This document shows, piece by piece, positions 53,304 through 61,068 of a DNA stretch of 63,569 bases (its first letter is position 1; each line of letters starts with the position of its first letter). A program made the position numbers and the translations under genes. Source of the DNA: Collinsella sp. (lineage in GTDB: Bacteria; Actinomycetota; Coriobacteriia; Coriobacteriales; Coriobacteriaceae); assembly GCA_031295385.1 (NCBI GenBank), contig JAUMOL010000002.1:1-63569 (forward strand), in the 5' to 3' direction. The notes below the pieces were generated by a model. The model searched no databases, was not told the DNA's origin, and saw nothing but the letters and a program-made list of their open reading frames with translations.

Positions 53304-53777
53304 CTAGGAGCGCGTTTCCATCTTGGCGTGGCACTTGGGGCAGGTGACGCGGATCTTGCCTTTGCCCTTGGGGACGGAGAGCATCTGGCCACAGTTGGGG
53401 CACTTGAGGTATGCCGTGGTCTTGCGGCCCTTCCACATCTTCTTAGCCGTGCGTTTGGCACGCTCAAAGTCCTCCTTGCTGGTGCCGGCCGCGCGTGAGG
53501 TGCTGGCCGCTGCAGCGCCGCCACCCAAACTGGCGACGAACTTGCCCAAGCCGGGGACATTGGCGGTCGCAGCGACAAAGGCCTCGTTCTCCTTGCGACG
53601 TGCATCGGTATTTTTGGACAGGCCGCGCAGCACGCCAATCACGATGACGGCGATGGCAATCCAGCTGAGCCACTGGATGCGGGCCATCGATCCGATCATT
53701 GCGATGACGATGCCGACAAAACCCATCACGATGGTGAGCTCGTCGGCGCCATTGCGACCCTTCATAAAGTCATTCAT
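53304..53777 (-). CDS. Membrane protein with C-terminal zinc ribbon
   Basis: 157 residues from the ATG at 53777 (weak SD GAAAGG). Two adjacent TM segments at ~14-50 (ELTIVMGFVGIVIAMIGSMA and WLSWIAIAVIVIGVL), then a linker with Ala/Ser repeats. A C-terminal zinc ribbon follows, with CPNCG...CPKCH (YLKCPNCGQMLSVPKGKGKI, then RVTCPKCHAKME), of the type that binds nucleic acid or protein. Function unknown. Conserved small proteins with this layout are common in Actinobacteria and Firmicutes. It is convergent to the amidohydrolase. Confidence 0.78.
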   Translation of the reverse strand: MNDFMKGRNGADELTIVMGFVGIVIAMIGSMARIQWLSWIAIAVIVIGVLRGLSKNTDARRKENEAFVAATANVPGLGKFVASLGGGAAAASTSRAAGTSKEDFERAKRTAKKMWKGRKTTAYLKCPNCGQMLSVPKGKGKIRVTCPKCHAKMETRS

Positions 53778-53827
53778 GCAAATTGCCTTTCGTTCGATAT
53801 GCTGCACGCCTTTATACCCGATTTAGA

Positions 53828-53882
53828 GCAAGGGGGACAGGTTAATCTGCACCAATGTGGTGCAAACATACCTGTCCCCAAT
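53828..53882. repeat. Degenerate family D palindrome
   Basis: GGGGGACAGGTTAATCTGCA-CC and GGTGCAAACATACCTGTCCC-C. Related to 24179-24245. Confidence 0.7.
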
Positions 53883-53889
53883 GCCCCAA

Positions 53890-54162
53890 TTACTTGGAGA
53901 GCTTGTCGACGACGCGTTCGATCTCGGCGAGCTTGGCAGCTTTGAGATCTTCGTCGCCCGATTCGATTGCCGAAGTCACGCAGCCCTCGATATGCGCCTT
54001 GAGCACGTCGGCGTTGATGCGCGCAATGAGCGCCTGCGTTGCCATGAGCTGCGTGGAAATATCGACGCAGTAGCGGTCCTCATCGACCATCCGCAAGATG
54101 CCGTCGATCTGGCCGCGTGCCGTCTTGAGCATGCGGGTCACCGATTTGTGGTCTGCCATCAT
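53890..54162 (-). CDS. csoR: CsoR-family copper-sensing repressor
   Basis: 90-residue all-helical repressor that releases DNA on binding Cu(I). The Cu ligands are Cys 32 (RYCVDIS), His 57 (KAHIEGC) and Cys 61. Helix 1 reads RMLKTARGQIDGILRMV, as in the family. Last gene of the copA-copZ-csoR cluster. The likely target is the GC-rich palindrome 57069-57085 in the copA promoter. MM at the start leaves 54162 or 54159 as the true start. Confidence 0.9.
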   Translation of the reverse strand: MMADHKSVTRMLKTARGQIDGILRMVDEDRYCVDISTQLMATQALIARINADVLKAHIEGCVTSAIESGDEDLKAAKLAEIERVVDKLSK

Positions 54163-54198
54163 GGCGGGTCCTCGTTTCTAGTCGATCTTCCGGATGCC

Positions 54199-54281
54199 CC
54201 CCTGTCAGTTGCGGTGAAATACGGACTGTTTAAGGGCCTAGGGCGGCTCAACAGTCCGTATTTCACCGCAACTGACAGGGG
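54199..54281. repeat. Palindromic intergenic repeat, family B copy 3
   Basis: Perfect 32-bp arms, CCCCTGTCAGTTGCGGTGAA plus ATACGGACTGTT and its complement, around 19 bp. The most intact copy; it sits between csoR and copZ. Confidence 0.92.
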
Positions 54282-54297
54282 AGGCAGGTGGCGCCTG

Positions 54298-54519
54298 CTA
54301 CGCGGCGGTTACGGACAGGGCATGGAATTTCTCGCCGGCGCCCTCGACGGCGGCGGCGAGCTGCTCGGCGGTCACGGTGTCGGCGCACTCCACCTGGACA
54401 GTCTGGGTCTCGTGATCGGCGTCGGCATCGGTCACGCCGACCACGTTGAGCAGCGCGGTCTCGACGGTGGCATCGCAATGGCCGCACATGAGGCCGGAAG
54501 TCTTGATCGTGTAATTCAT
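54298..54519 (-). CDS. copZ: Copper chaperone CopZ
   Basis: 73-residue heavy-metal-associated domain. GLMCGHC (Cys 12 and 15) binds Cu(I), and the beta-alpha-beta-beta-alpha-beta fold is complete. It carries copper in the cytoplasm to the CopA ATPase. SD AAGGAGA before the ATG. It is downstream of copA and upstream of csoR on the same strand. Confidence 0.92.
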   Translation of the reverse strand: MNYTIKTSGLMCGHCDATVETALLNVVGVTDADADHETQTVQVECADTVTAEQLAAAVEGAGEKFHALSVTAA

Positions 54520-54588
54520 GGTTGTCTCCTTATCGATTGAGATTATCTGACAGCTTAGTCGTGAACGGAGTCATCTTAAAGGCGCGTT

Positions 54589-54672
54589 GAGGTGCCCGAG
54601 ATTGCCCCGAAAGAGGAGCGAAGCGTACTTGGGTACGCGAGCGACGGTTTGAGGGGCAAGGTCGGGTGCCTC
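54589..54672. repeat. Inverted repeat between copA and copZ
   Basis: GAGGTGCCCGAGATTGCCCC and GGGGCAAGGTCGGGTGCCTC form imperfect 20-bp arms. An inner perfect hairpin GCGTAC-TTGG-GTACGC lies between. The right arm ends on the copA stop codon. There is no T-run on the minus strand, so it may act as an mRNA processing or stability element rather than a terminator. Confidence 0.6.
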
Positions 54673-57010
54673 AGCGTGCCGTCTTGGGCTTAAAGGTTCG
54701 TAGGCGCAGAGCGTTGCTTACGACGCACACGCTCGACAGGCTCATGGCGGCGGCGCCAAACATGGGCGAGAGCTGCCAGCCGGTGAGGGGGAAGAACACG
54801 CCCGCCGCCAGCGGAATGCCGATGCCGTTGTAGAACAGTGCCCAGAACAGGTCCTGCTTGATGTTGCGGATCGTGGCGCGCGACAGCTCGATGGCTCGGG
54901 CGACGTCCATGAGGTCGCTGCGCATGAGTACCACATCTGCCCCTTCTTTGGCGATGTCGGCGCCGGAACCGATGGCAAGGCCCACGTCGGCGCGCGCCAG
55001 GGCGGGGGAGTCGTTGATGCCGTCGCCCACCATGGCGACCTTGCCGCCCGCGTCCTGCAGTTCGCGCACATGGCGTTCCTTGTCGGCGGGGAGGACGTCG
55101 GCGATGACTTGCTCGCTGCTCAGTCCCACGCGGCGGGCGATTGCTTCGGCAGTGACGCGGTTGTCGCCGGTGAGCATGCGCACGTCGACGCCAAGCGAGC
55201 GCAGTGCGGCGATGGCCCCGGCACTCGTCTCCTTGACCTCGTCCGCCACGGCGATGGTACCGACAAGCTCGCTGTTCTTGGCAAAGAACAGCGGCGTCTT
55301 GCCCTCGGCCGCGAACTGTTCGGCAAGGCCGGCGGGAACCTTCACGCCCAGCTCGTCCATCAGACGCACGTTGCCGGCGGCGATGACATTCTGCCCTTCG
55401 CGCGCCGTAACGCCTCGTCCGGGCACGGCGGCAAAGTCCTCGACCATGCGCGCGACGATCCCGCGTGTCTCGCACTCGGCCATAATCGCCTCGGCCAGCG
55501 GGTGCTCGCTCGAGCGCTCCAACGCGGCGGCCAACTTGAGCAGCGCCTTTTCGCTCATGGCGGGCGAGCCGTCAGCGCGCGTGGCTACCACGATATCGGT
55601 CACGGCAGGCTTGCCGCGGGTGACCGTGCCCGTCTTATCGAGCACCACGGTGCCCACGCTGCGCAGGTTCTCCAGCGCCTCGGCGCTCTTAAACAGAATG
55701 CCCATCTCGGCGCCCTTGCCGGTGCCGACCATAATGGCGACGGGCGTGGCCAGGCCCAGCGCGCACGGGCAGCTGATCACCAGCACGGCGACGGCGGAGG
55801 TGAGCGCTTCGTTCACGCTTCCGGTCAGTGCCGTCCACACCACGAAGGTCACGGCCGAGATCATGAACACCACGGGCACGAACACGCCGGCGACCTTGTC
55901 GGCCATGCGGGCGATGGGTGCCTTGGTGGCGTTGGCGTCCTCGACGAGCTGGATAATCTTGGCGAGCGACGTGTCGGCGCCCACACGCGTGGCGCGGAAG
56001 GTAAACGAGCCCGTGCGGTTGACCGTGGCCGCGTTGACGGTGTCGCCGGCGGTCTTCTCCACGGGGATGGACTCGCCGGTGAGCGCACTTTCGTCCACGG
56101 CCGAAGCGCCCTCGAGTACCACGCCGTCGACAGGGATGGACTCGCCGGGGCGCACACGCAGCACCTGGCCGGGCAGAATGGCATCGACGTCGACGGTGGC
56201 CTCGGTACCGTCCTCTGCCACGACGGTCGCGTTCTTGGGTGCCAGGTCGATGAGCGCCTCGATGGCGCCGCCAGTCTTGGATTTGCTGCGTGTCTCGAGA
56301 TATTTGCCTACGGTGACGAGCGACAAGATCGTGCCGGCGCTCTCAAAATACAGGTTGTCCATGCTCGTCATCATGGCCTCGTGGACCTGACCCGCGGCTA
56401 GCTGGTCGGCCATGATGAACATGGCGTAGAGCGACCAGGCGATGGACGCGGTGGCGCCGACGGCGATGAGGGCGTCCATGGTGGGCGCGCCGTGCGCGAG
56501 CGATTTAAACCCGTTGATAAAGTAGGCGTCGTTGACGTAGACGATGGGGATGAGCAGGACGAGCTCGGTGAGCGCGAGCGTCATGCTGTGGGTGTGGTCG
56601 GTGAAGATGCCGGGCAGCGGCCAGCCGAGCATGTGCCCCATGCCTATGTAGAACAGTGGGATGAGGAATACGATCGAGACGATGAGGCGGGTGCGCATGG
56701 CAGAGGCGGCGGCCTCCAGCTTTTTGGTCGGCGACTCCATATGGGCGGCGCCGGACCTGGCCTGCGAGCTGCCGCTTTGGACAGCGTCGGTGCCCGTGCT
56801 GATGGGCGAGGCCGAGTAGCCCGCGCGGTCGACAGCGGTGCAGATGTCGTCGGGGGAGACCTGCGCGGGGTCGTAGTCCACCAGCATGGAGCCGGCGAGC
56901 AGGTTGACCGCGACGCTTTGGACGCCGTCGAGCTTGCTCACGGCGCGGTCCACATGCGCCTGGCAGGCGGCGCACGTCATGCCACCCACATCGAACTTAT
57001 CCTGAGCCAT
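54671..57010 (-). CDS. copA: Copper-exporting P1B-type ATPase CopA
   Basis: Pumps Cu(I) out of the cytoplasm. 779 residues. One N-terminal metal-binding domain (GGMTCAACQAHVDRA, Cys 11 and 14), then eight TM segments. The TM6 metal site is SCPCALGLATP (about 415), the phosphorylation site DKTGTVTRG (about 457), the nucleotide-binding SEHPLAEAI, and the hinge MVGDGINDSPALARADVGLA. SD GGAGAAGCC before the ATG. The copZ and csoR genes follow. The promoter carries a palindromic operator (57069-57085). Confidence 0.96.
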   Translation of the reverse strand: MAQDKFDVGGMTCAACQAHVDRAVSKLDGVQSVAVNLLAGSMLVDYDPAQVSPDDICTAVDRAGYSASPISTGTDAVQSGSSQARSGAAHMESPTKKLEAAASAMRTRLIVSIVFLIPLFYIGMGHMLGWPLPGIFTDHTHSMTLALTELVLLIPIVYVNDAYFINGFKSLAHGAPTMDALIAVGATASIAWSLYAMFIMADQLAAGQVHEAMMTSMDNLYFESAGTILSLVTVGKYLETRSKSKTGGAIEALIDLAPKNATVVAEDGTEATVDVDAILPGQVLRVRPGESIPVDGVVLEGASAVDESALTGESIPVEKTAGDTVNAATVNRTGSFTFRATRVGADTSLAKIIQLVEDANATKAPIARMADKVAGVFVPVVFMISAVTFVVWTALTGSVNEALTSAVAVLVISCPCALGLATPVAIMVGTGKGAEMGILFKSAEALENLRSVGTVVLDKTGTVTRGKPAVTDIVVATRADGSPAMSEKALLKLAAALERSSEHPLAEAIMAECETRGIVARMVEDFAAVPGRGVTAREGQNVIAAGNVRLMDELGVKVPAGLAEQFAAEGKTPLFFAKNSELVGTIAVADEVKETSAGAIAALRSLGVDVRMLTGDNRVTAEAIARRVGLSSEQVIADVLPADKERHVRELQDAGGKVAMVGDGINDSPALARADVGLAIGSGADIAKEGADVVLMRSDLMDVARAIELSRATIRNIKQDLFWALFYNGIGIPLAAGVFFPLTGWQLSPMFGAAAMSLSSVCVVSNALRLRTFKPKTAR

Positions 57011-57057
57011 GGCTTCTCCTTTCTGTAGTTCGGTGTTGGAATTGTTAACCCGCCGAT

Positions 57058-57088
57058 ACTATACACCCATACCCCCTGGGGGTGTCCA
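57058..57088 (-). promoter_or_regulatory. copA promoter with CsoR-type operator in the spacer
   Basis: On the minus strand TGGACA, a 19-bp spacer and TATAGT can be read. The spacer holds ATACCCCCTGGGGGTGT (57069-57085, plus-strand text), a near-perfect palindrome of the TACCCC/GGGGTA type bound by CsoR. A 19-bp spacer is also typical of MerR-family activation. Confidence 0.65.
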
Positions 57089-57162
57089 GTACAGAAAGAA
57101 ATGTATGACATTTCGTTACAGATGAGGATAGTTGGTTGGCCGATGGACCGTCCCAACCAATC

Positions 57163-57220
57163 ATCTCAATCTGTAACATCTGAGGACCGTTTTGCCTGCT
57201 AGATGTTGCAGATTGAGATA
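57163..57220. repeat. Palindromic intergenic repeat, family A copy
   Basis: ATCTCAATCTGTAACATCTG ... AGATGTTGCAGATTGAGATA. The core GACCGTTTTGCC resembles that at 60739-60798. Confidence 0.9.
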
Positions 57221-57242
57221 TTGTCTCGCGGGGTTGGGGTTT

Positions 57243-57299
57243 GTCTCGTTCTGTAACATCTAGACCTGTATCTGCCGAGCTAGTGTTACAAATCGAGAC
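57243..57299. repeat. Palindromic intergenic repeat, family A copy
   Basis: GTCTCGTTCTGTAACATCTA ... GTGTTACAAATCGAGAC. It lies 22 bp from the previous copy, and both arms have drifted. Confidence 0.9.
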
Positions 57300-57341
57300 A
57301 ACTGCCGGGGAGGGGTCCCGTCACGGCAAGACGCCCGCCGC

Positions 57342-59426
57342 CTAGATACAGAACCCGGGAATCACACAGGTTAGCTTGTTTGGCTTTTCCGCAGGCGTTG
57401 CGTACGTAAAGACGTCGCCGTCGCGTCCCACGCGGTTCATATAGAGTGTGCCTTCGCTCTCCGATGTGTCGGGACTTGCCGTTCGTTCCCACCAACAGGT
57501 GTCCTTGCCCTTCCACTGGCGAACCAACGTCTCGTTCGTGGTATACGGACTTACCTTGAGCTCGCGGAAGAGCTGATACTCCTTACCCTCGCCGTTATAG
57601 ATGTCGGCCAGGTAGTGAAAGCCCTCGGTAAACGACTCGGGCGGCTGCACTCCGCACAGCTCGACCATGGCGGGCAGCCAAAGAGTTGCGGGCAGCTCGC
57701 TCAGGCACGATGCGCTTCTGGCGGCGCCAACGTTATTCGAGATCTTTTTGACAGATTTGATGAGTGCGCGCAGCTCGTTGGGCAGCAGCTTAAGGCCGTC
57801 GCTATCGAGCCATTCCCGCAGCTCGCAATCTGCCCAGCCGGCGCTCGGCGGTTGGGCCGCGGCATCGCGCTCGGCAATGCCGGCGTCGAACATAAACGTC
57901 AGTCCGGCCTTGCCCGTCCCGTCTAGAAGCTCGTCGTGGCGGATGCCCACGAGCTGCGCGCCAACCTGCAGCCCGTTGGTGAGCGTGACGCGCTTGGTGC
58001 ATGGATAGGGGATATGCCCGTTGTCATCGAGCAGATGATAGCGCTTGGCAATCTCGCGTGCCTCGCTACGGGTCTCGGCAGCCTTAATCTTGAGCGAAAT
58101 CTCCTGCAACTGATCCCAGGTGTAGTCGTCAAGTGAACCGCGGATGCCGTCCAGGTAGTCGGGGATGCCAAAGCCACGGGTTGCGGCCCCGATAACGCAG
58201 AGCCCCGCAACGGCTGCGACAACGCCACCGATAATAAAGCGGCGGCGGGTCATGGCGTCGTGCCGGGCCTGCTCCAGGATCTCTCGCGCGCGCTCGCCGG
58301 CGACGTCGACCTTAAGGTGCGTGCCAGAATCGATATCGATTGCGGCCTCGTCTCCTGCGCCTTCGCGGCCTTCGGATTCGGCGTCGGTGAGGTATGCCGA
58401 GAGCACCTCGAGCATCTGCTGCTCGGTGGGACGATCGCACTGCTCGACTGAGAGACCCTTCATGATGATCTGGACGAGCGCCTCATCGCCCTCGCAGCGC
58501 GGCTCGAGCGGTGCCGGCTTGGTCTTGGTCTTTACGAGATAGAACGAGCCGGTTGCAGCGGCGTCCGTCGACTCAAAGTCAAACGGTTTGCGACCGCTGT
58601 AGAGCTGGTACAGAATGCTCGAAAGCGCATAGACGTCGATTGCCGGCGAACGGCGAAGGGCCGCGATGCCTTCGATATCCTGCGTGAGCATCTCGGGCGC
58701 GGCGTATGCGGGCGTGGCAAAACGCCAGATGTCGGCGCGCCGGGTGATCGTGTCGTCGCCGAGAGCCATGGTCGCGGAGCCCATGTCGATGAGGCAGGGG
58801 TCAAAGGAGCAATCGGCAATCTGCTGCTCGAGCGTTCGGCTAGTGGTGCGGAACATGATATTGGCAGGCGACAGGTCGCGATGGATGACCGGATTCACGA
58901 GGCCTTGGGTCATCAAGAGCGCACGAAGCACGGCGTTTCCGACGGCGGCGACCATCTGGGTGGTCAGCCCGCCCGAGGCGTCGTGCGGAAGCAGGGGCAG
59001 CGCCTGCTTGAGCGAGGTGCCCTCGACCCACTCCATGAGGATGAGAGGGTCATCCTCGCACGATCCGTAGCCATAGACGCGCGGAAATCCGCGCAGGTGC
59101 GAGACGGTACACAGATGACGGTACTCCTCGAACAGCGCGGCGGTGCTGGCCAGGTGCGCTGCCGATTGCTCGGCGGAGCGGTCGGGGGCTTGGCCGGAAA
59201 GGATGGCGTTGTCCTTGAGTAGCTTGACGGCAAAGACCTCGCCGCTCGTGTTGGTCGCGCGCAGCACGTGTCCGATGTTGCCGTTGTTGCGGTGGGCCGT
59301 CTGGAGAATAAGCGTCATAAACCGACGCTTGGCGTCGTCCTCGGCGCTGGGGTCGACCGCCACGGCGGTGTCGAACGTGTCAAGACGGATGAGTTTGTCG
59401 CCATAGGCGCTATCGGTAGTATCCAT
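57342..59426 (-). CDS. Ser/Thr protein kinase with DUF6273-like domain
   Basis: 694 residues from the ATG at 59426 (SD AAAGGAAC); an upstream open stretch to 59513 has no SD. Kinase domain ~40-370: VAVK-type lysine in EVFAVKLLK, catalytic loop HRDLSPANIMF (182-192) and DMGSA (214-218) in place of DFG. One TM helix near 405-430 (RRRFIIGGVVAAVAGLCVIG) follows. The C-terminal ~260 residues outside the membrane (ELREWLDSDGLKLL, LWLPAMVELCG) resemble the DUF6273 domain. The FHA-domain gene lies upstream on the same strand and probably encodes its substrate or reader. Confidence 0.85.
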   Translation of the reverse strand: MDTTDSAYGDKLIRLDTFDTAVAVDPSAEDDAKRRFMTLILQTAHRNNGNIGHVLRATNTSGEVFAVKLLKDNAILSGQAPDRSAEQSAAHLASTAALFEEYRHLCTVSHLRGFPRVYGYGSCEDDPLILMEWVEGTSLKQALPLLPHDASGGLTTQMVAAVGNAVLRALLMTQGLVNPVIHRDLSPANIMFRTTSRTLEQQIADCSFDPCLIDMGSATMALGDDTITRRADIWRFATPAYAAPEMLTQDIEGIAALRRSPAIDVYALSSILYQLYSGRKPFDFESTDAAATGSFYLVKTKTKPAPLEPRCEGDEALVQIIMKGLSVEQCDRPTEQQMLEVLSAYLTDAESEGREGAGDEAAIDIDSGTHLKVDVAGERAREILEQARHDAMTRRRFIIGGVVAAVAGLCVIGAATRGFGIPDYLDGIRGSLDDYTWDQLQEISLKIKAAETRSEAREIAKRYHLLDDNGHIPYPCTKRVTLTNGLQVGAQLVGIRHDELLDGTGKAGLTFMFDAGIAERDAAAQPPSAGWADCELREWLDSDGLKLLPNELRALIKSVKKISNNVGAARSASCLSELPATLWLPAMVELCGVQPPESFTEGFHYLADIYNGEGKEYQLFRELKVSPYTTNETLVRQWKGKDTCWWERTASPDTSESEGTLYMNRVGRDGDVFTYATPAEKPNKLTCVIPGFCI

Positions 59427-59597
59427 GGCGTTCCTTTGTCTGGCATGGGTTGCCGCGCGTATACGTGAGCAGTGCGGATATCGGTAAAGTACCATGATAG
59501 CCGCACTGTCCACGTATACCGCTGAGTATTGTCGTTTACGACGCAGAAGGTAGAAGACGAAAGACGGACGGCGACCGTCTTTCGATCGCCGTCCGCT

Positions 59598-60560
59598 CTA
59601 GTCCACAATGACAAGGAATGTCGTGTAGAGACCCAGATGGAGCCTGTCGCTGTTTTCGATTTCCACGGGGGGATAGATCTTGCCGGGCTCGCGTTGGTCG
59701 CGCGGCGGCTCAATCACAATATCGCCGTCGCCTGCACCCGATTCGAGTACCGTGCCGTTGGTCGATCCAAGGCCCTGGGCGTACCAGTGCTCACCCTCAA
59801 GCCAAATGCGAAGATGCTCGCGCGATGCGTCGGCGCCCACATCGGTGATGCTGGGCGAGGTTTTGGGCAAAGAACCAATCACGGTGCCGCGCGGATCGCG
59901 TGTGAGGGGATGGATTTGCATGTCGGCGCAGTTGTCGGCATGGGTTCTGAGCAGACCGAGGTTGGGGGCGACGGTGCGCGGCTGCTCCAGACTGCTCATA
60001 AAGCCACGTCCGACGGTAGTTTCGGTGGTGCCAAAGTGCCCGCCCGTCTTGCTGTCGCAAAAGCGCTCGACGGTGGCCACGCCCTGAACGGGGTCGGCGA
60101 GCGCCCCCGTTGCCACAAAGAGCATAAGGTAAAGCGTGCTTTTCTCGCGCACGGCATTGCCGTCAAAGTTGTCGATGCGATTGAGGGCATTTGCATATAG
60201 GCGGCTGTCCAGTTTGTAGCTGGCGAGAGCCGACATCATTTCGTTGGCGGCCGGACCGCGATAGTGCTCGGCGATTGCCCGATAGGCGGACTCGCCGCCG
60301 CCGAGCTTGCTGCAGATTGCCGAGGAAAGGTTGAGCGTGGTGACGGTAAAGTCGCTGTAGATGGAGGGCGCGCACTGGTCAGGCTTGCGATGGACGATGT
60401 AACGGGTGAGATACGAGCGGTTGGAAGAGCATTTCTCGAGCAGGGTACTGCCGAGATAAGAGTTTCCATTGATGAGCATTCGGGCGATCTCGAGATGTTT
60501 AAGACCGCCGAACGAGCGAATATCGTTATAGAGGACCGAGCAAGGCGTCTCTGCTGCCAC
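59598..60560 (-). CDS. FHA-domain protein partner of the kinase
   Basis: 320 residues from a GTG at 60560 preceded by a perfect AAAGGAGG; an earlier in-frame TTG overlaps the SD and is rejected. Residues 1-200 form an unrecognised helical region (RSYLTRYIVHRKPDQCAPSI, NRIDNFDGNAVREKSTLYLM). The C-terminal FHA domain reads DASREHLRIWLEGEHWYAQG, then LGSTNGTVL, the phosphothreonine-binding Arg, Ser and Asn set. It probably binds the neighbouring kinase when phosphorylated, or is its target. There is a 171-bp gap to the kinase gene. Confidence 0.85.
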   Translation of the reverse strand: MAAETPCSVLYNDIRSFGGLKHLEIARMLINGNSYLGSTLLEKCSSNRSYLTRYIVHRKPDQCAPSIYSDFTVTTLNLSSAICSKLGGGESAYRAIAEHYRGPAANEMMSALASYKLDSRLYANALNRIDNFDGNAVREKSTLYLMLFVATGALADPVQGVATVERFCDSKTGGHFGTTETTVGRGFMSSLEQPRTVAPNLGLLRTHADNCADMQIHPLTRDPRGTVIGSLPKTSPSITDVGADASREHLRIWLEGEHWYAQGLGSTNGTVLESGAGDGDIVIEPPRDQREPGKIYPPVEIENSDRLHLGLYTTFLVIVD

Positions 60561-60738
60561 GGATACCTCCTTTGATTGCTTCCTAGCCAATATGGCGATA
60601 GGAATTAATGGCCCCCGGTGGGCGACGTATTAAATGGCTGCGCAATATATAGTGTAACCAAAGCAACATTATAGGCCACATGTTCGAAATTGCAGGAAGA
60701 CTGAGAGATTTGGTTTGGACTGGACGGAAATCCCCCTC

Positions 60739-60798
60739 TGTCTTGATCTATAACAATTAGGACCCGGTTTTGCCCTGCATCTGTTACAGATTGAGACA
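60739..60798. repeat. Palindromic intergenic repeat, family A copy
   Basis: TGTCTTGATCTATAACAATT ... CTGTTACAGATTGAGACA, core GGACCCGGTTTTGCCCTGC. Confidence 0.9.
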
Positions 60799-60863
60799 AT
60801 CGGCCAGGCCCACCTCGTCCGCCTCGTCATCTGTGGTTTACGTGGGGGCATACGGAGTGCGGG

Positions 60864-61068
60864 TATACTAACCGGCGGCGAATCTGCTCCATCGCTTAGA
60901 GCTGCTGCGTCTGGACGGCGCGTGATAGGGCTGCCAAAGCGATCGCCAGCGTGCTGAGCAACGTCCTCTCTGTGCGCACCCGTTTTTGTATGTATTAGCG
61001 CACTACCAAGCACGCCCACGCGGCCGTATGCCGTGCCCATTGCGCGTGCAGATAAGGAACAACAACAT
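60864..61068 (+). promoter_or_regulatory. Promoter and long 5' leader of the DEAD-box helicase gene
   Basis: The GTATACTAA -10 lies about 200 nt from the start codon. The leader contains GCACCCGTTTTTGTATGTAT, which could be an internal termination point, and ends with SD AAGGAA. Long leaders are usual for cold-induced helicase genes and allow RNA-level control. Confidence 0.45.

Larger units (their letters stand above)
57011..57341. other. Promoter and repeat region upstream of copA
   Basis: 331 bp between copA and the kinase gene, both on the minus strand. It contains the copA promoter/operator and two adjacent family A palindromes (57163-57220 and 57243-57299). The second ends 42 bp before the kinase stop codon. 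No gene seen. Confidence 0.6.
60561..61068. other. Divergent intergenic region before the DEAD-box gene
   Basis: 508 bp. It contains a family A palindrome (60739-60798), a TATACT -10 at 60864-60869 and then a ~200-nt leader up to the helicase ATG. No SD-led frame supports a gene here. Confidence 0.5.

Noticed and set aside
57163..57299. Two adjacent palindromes considered as a CRISPR-like array
   Set aside because: Only two units, each a full palindrome with diverged arms, no constant spacer length and no cas genes.
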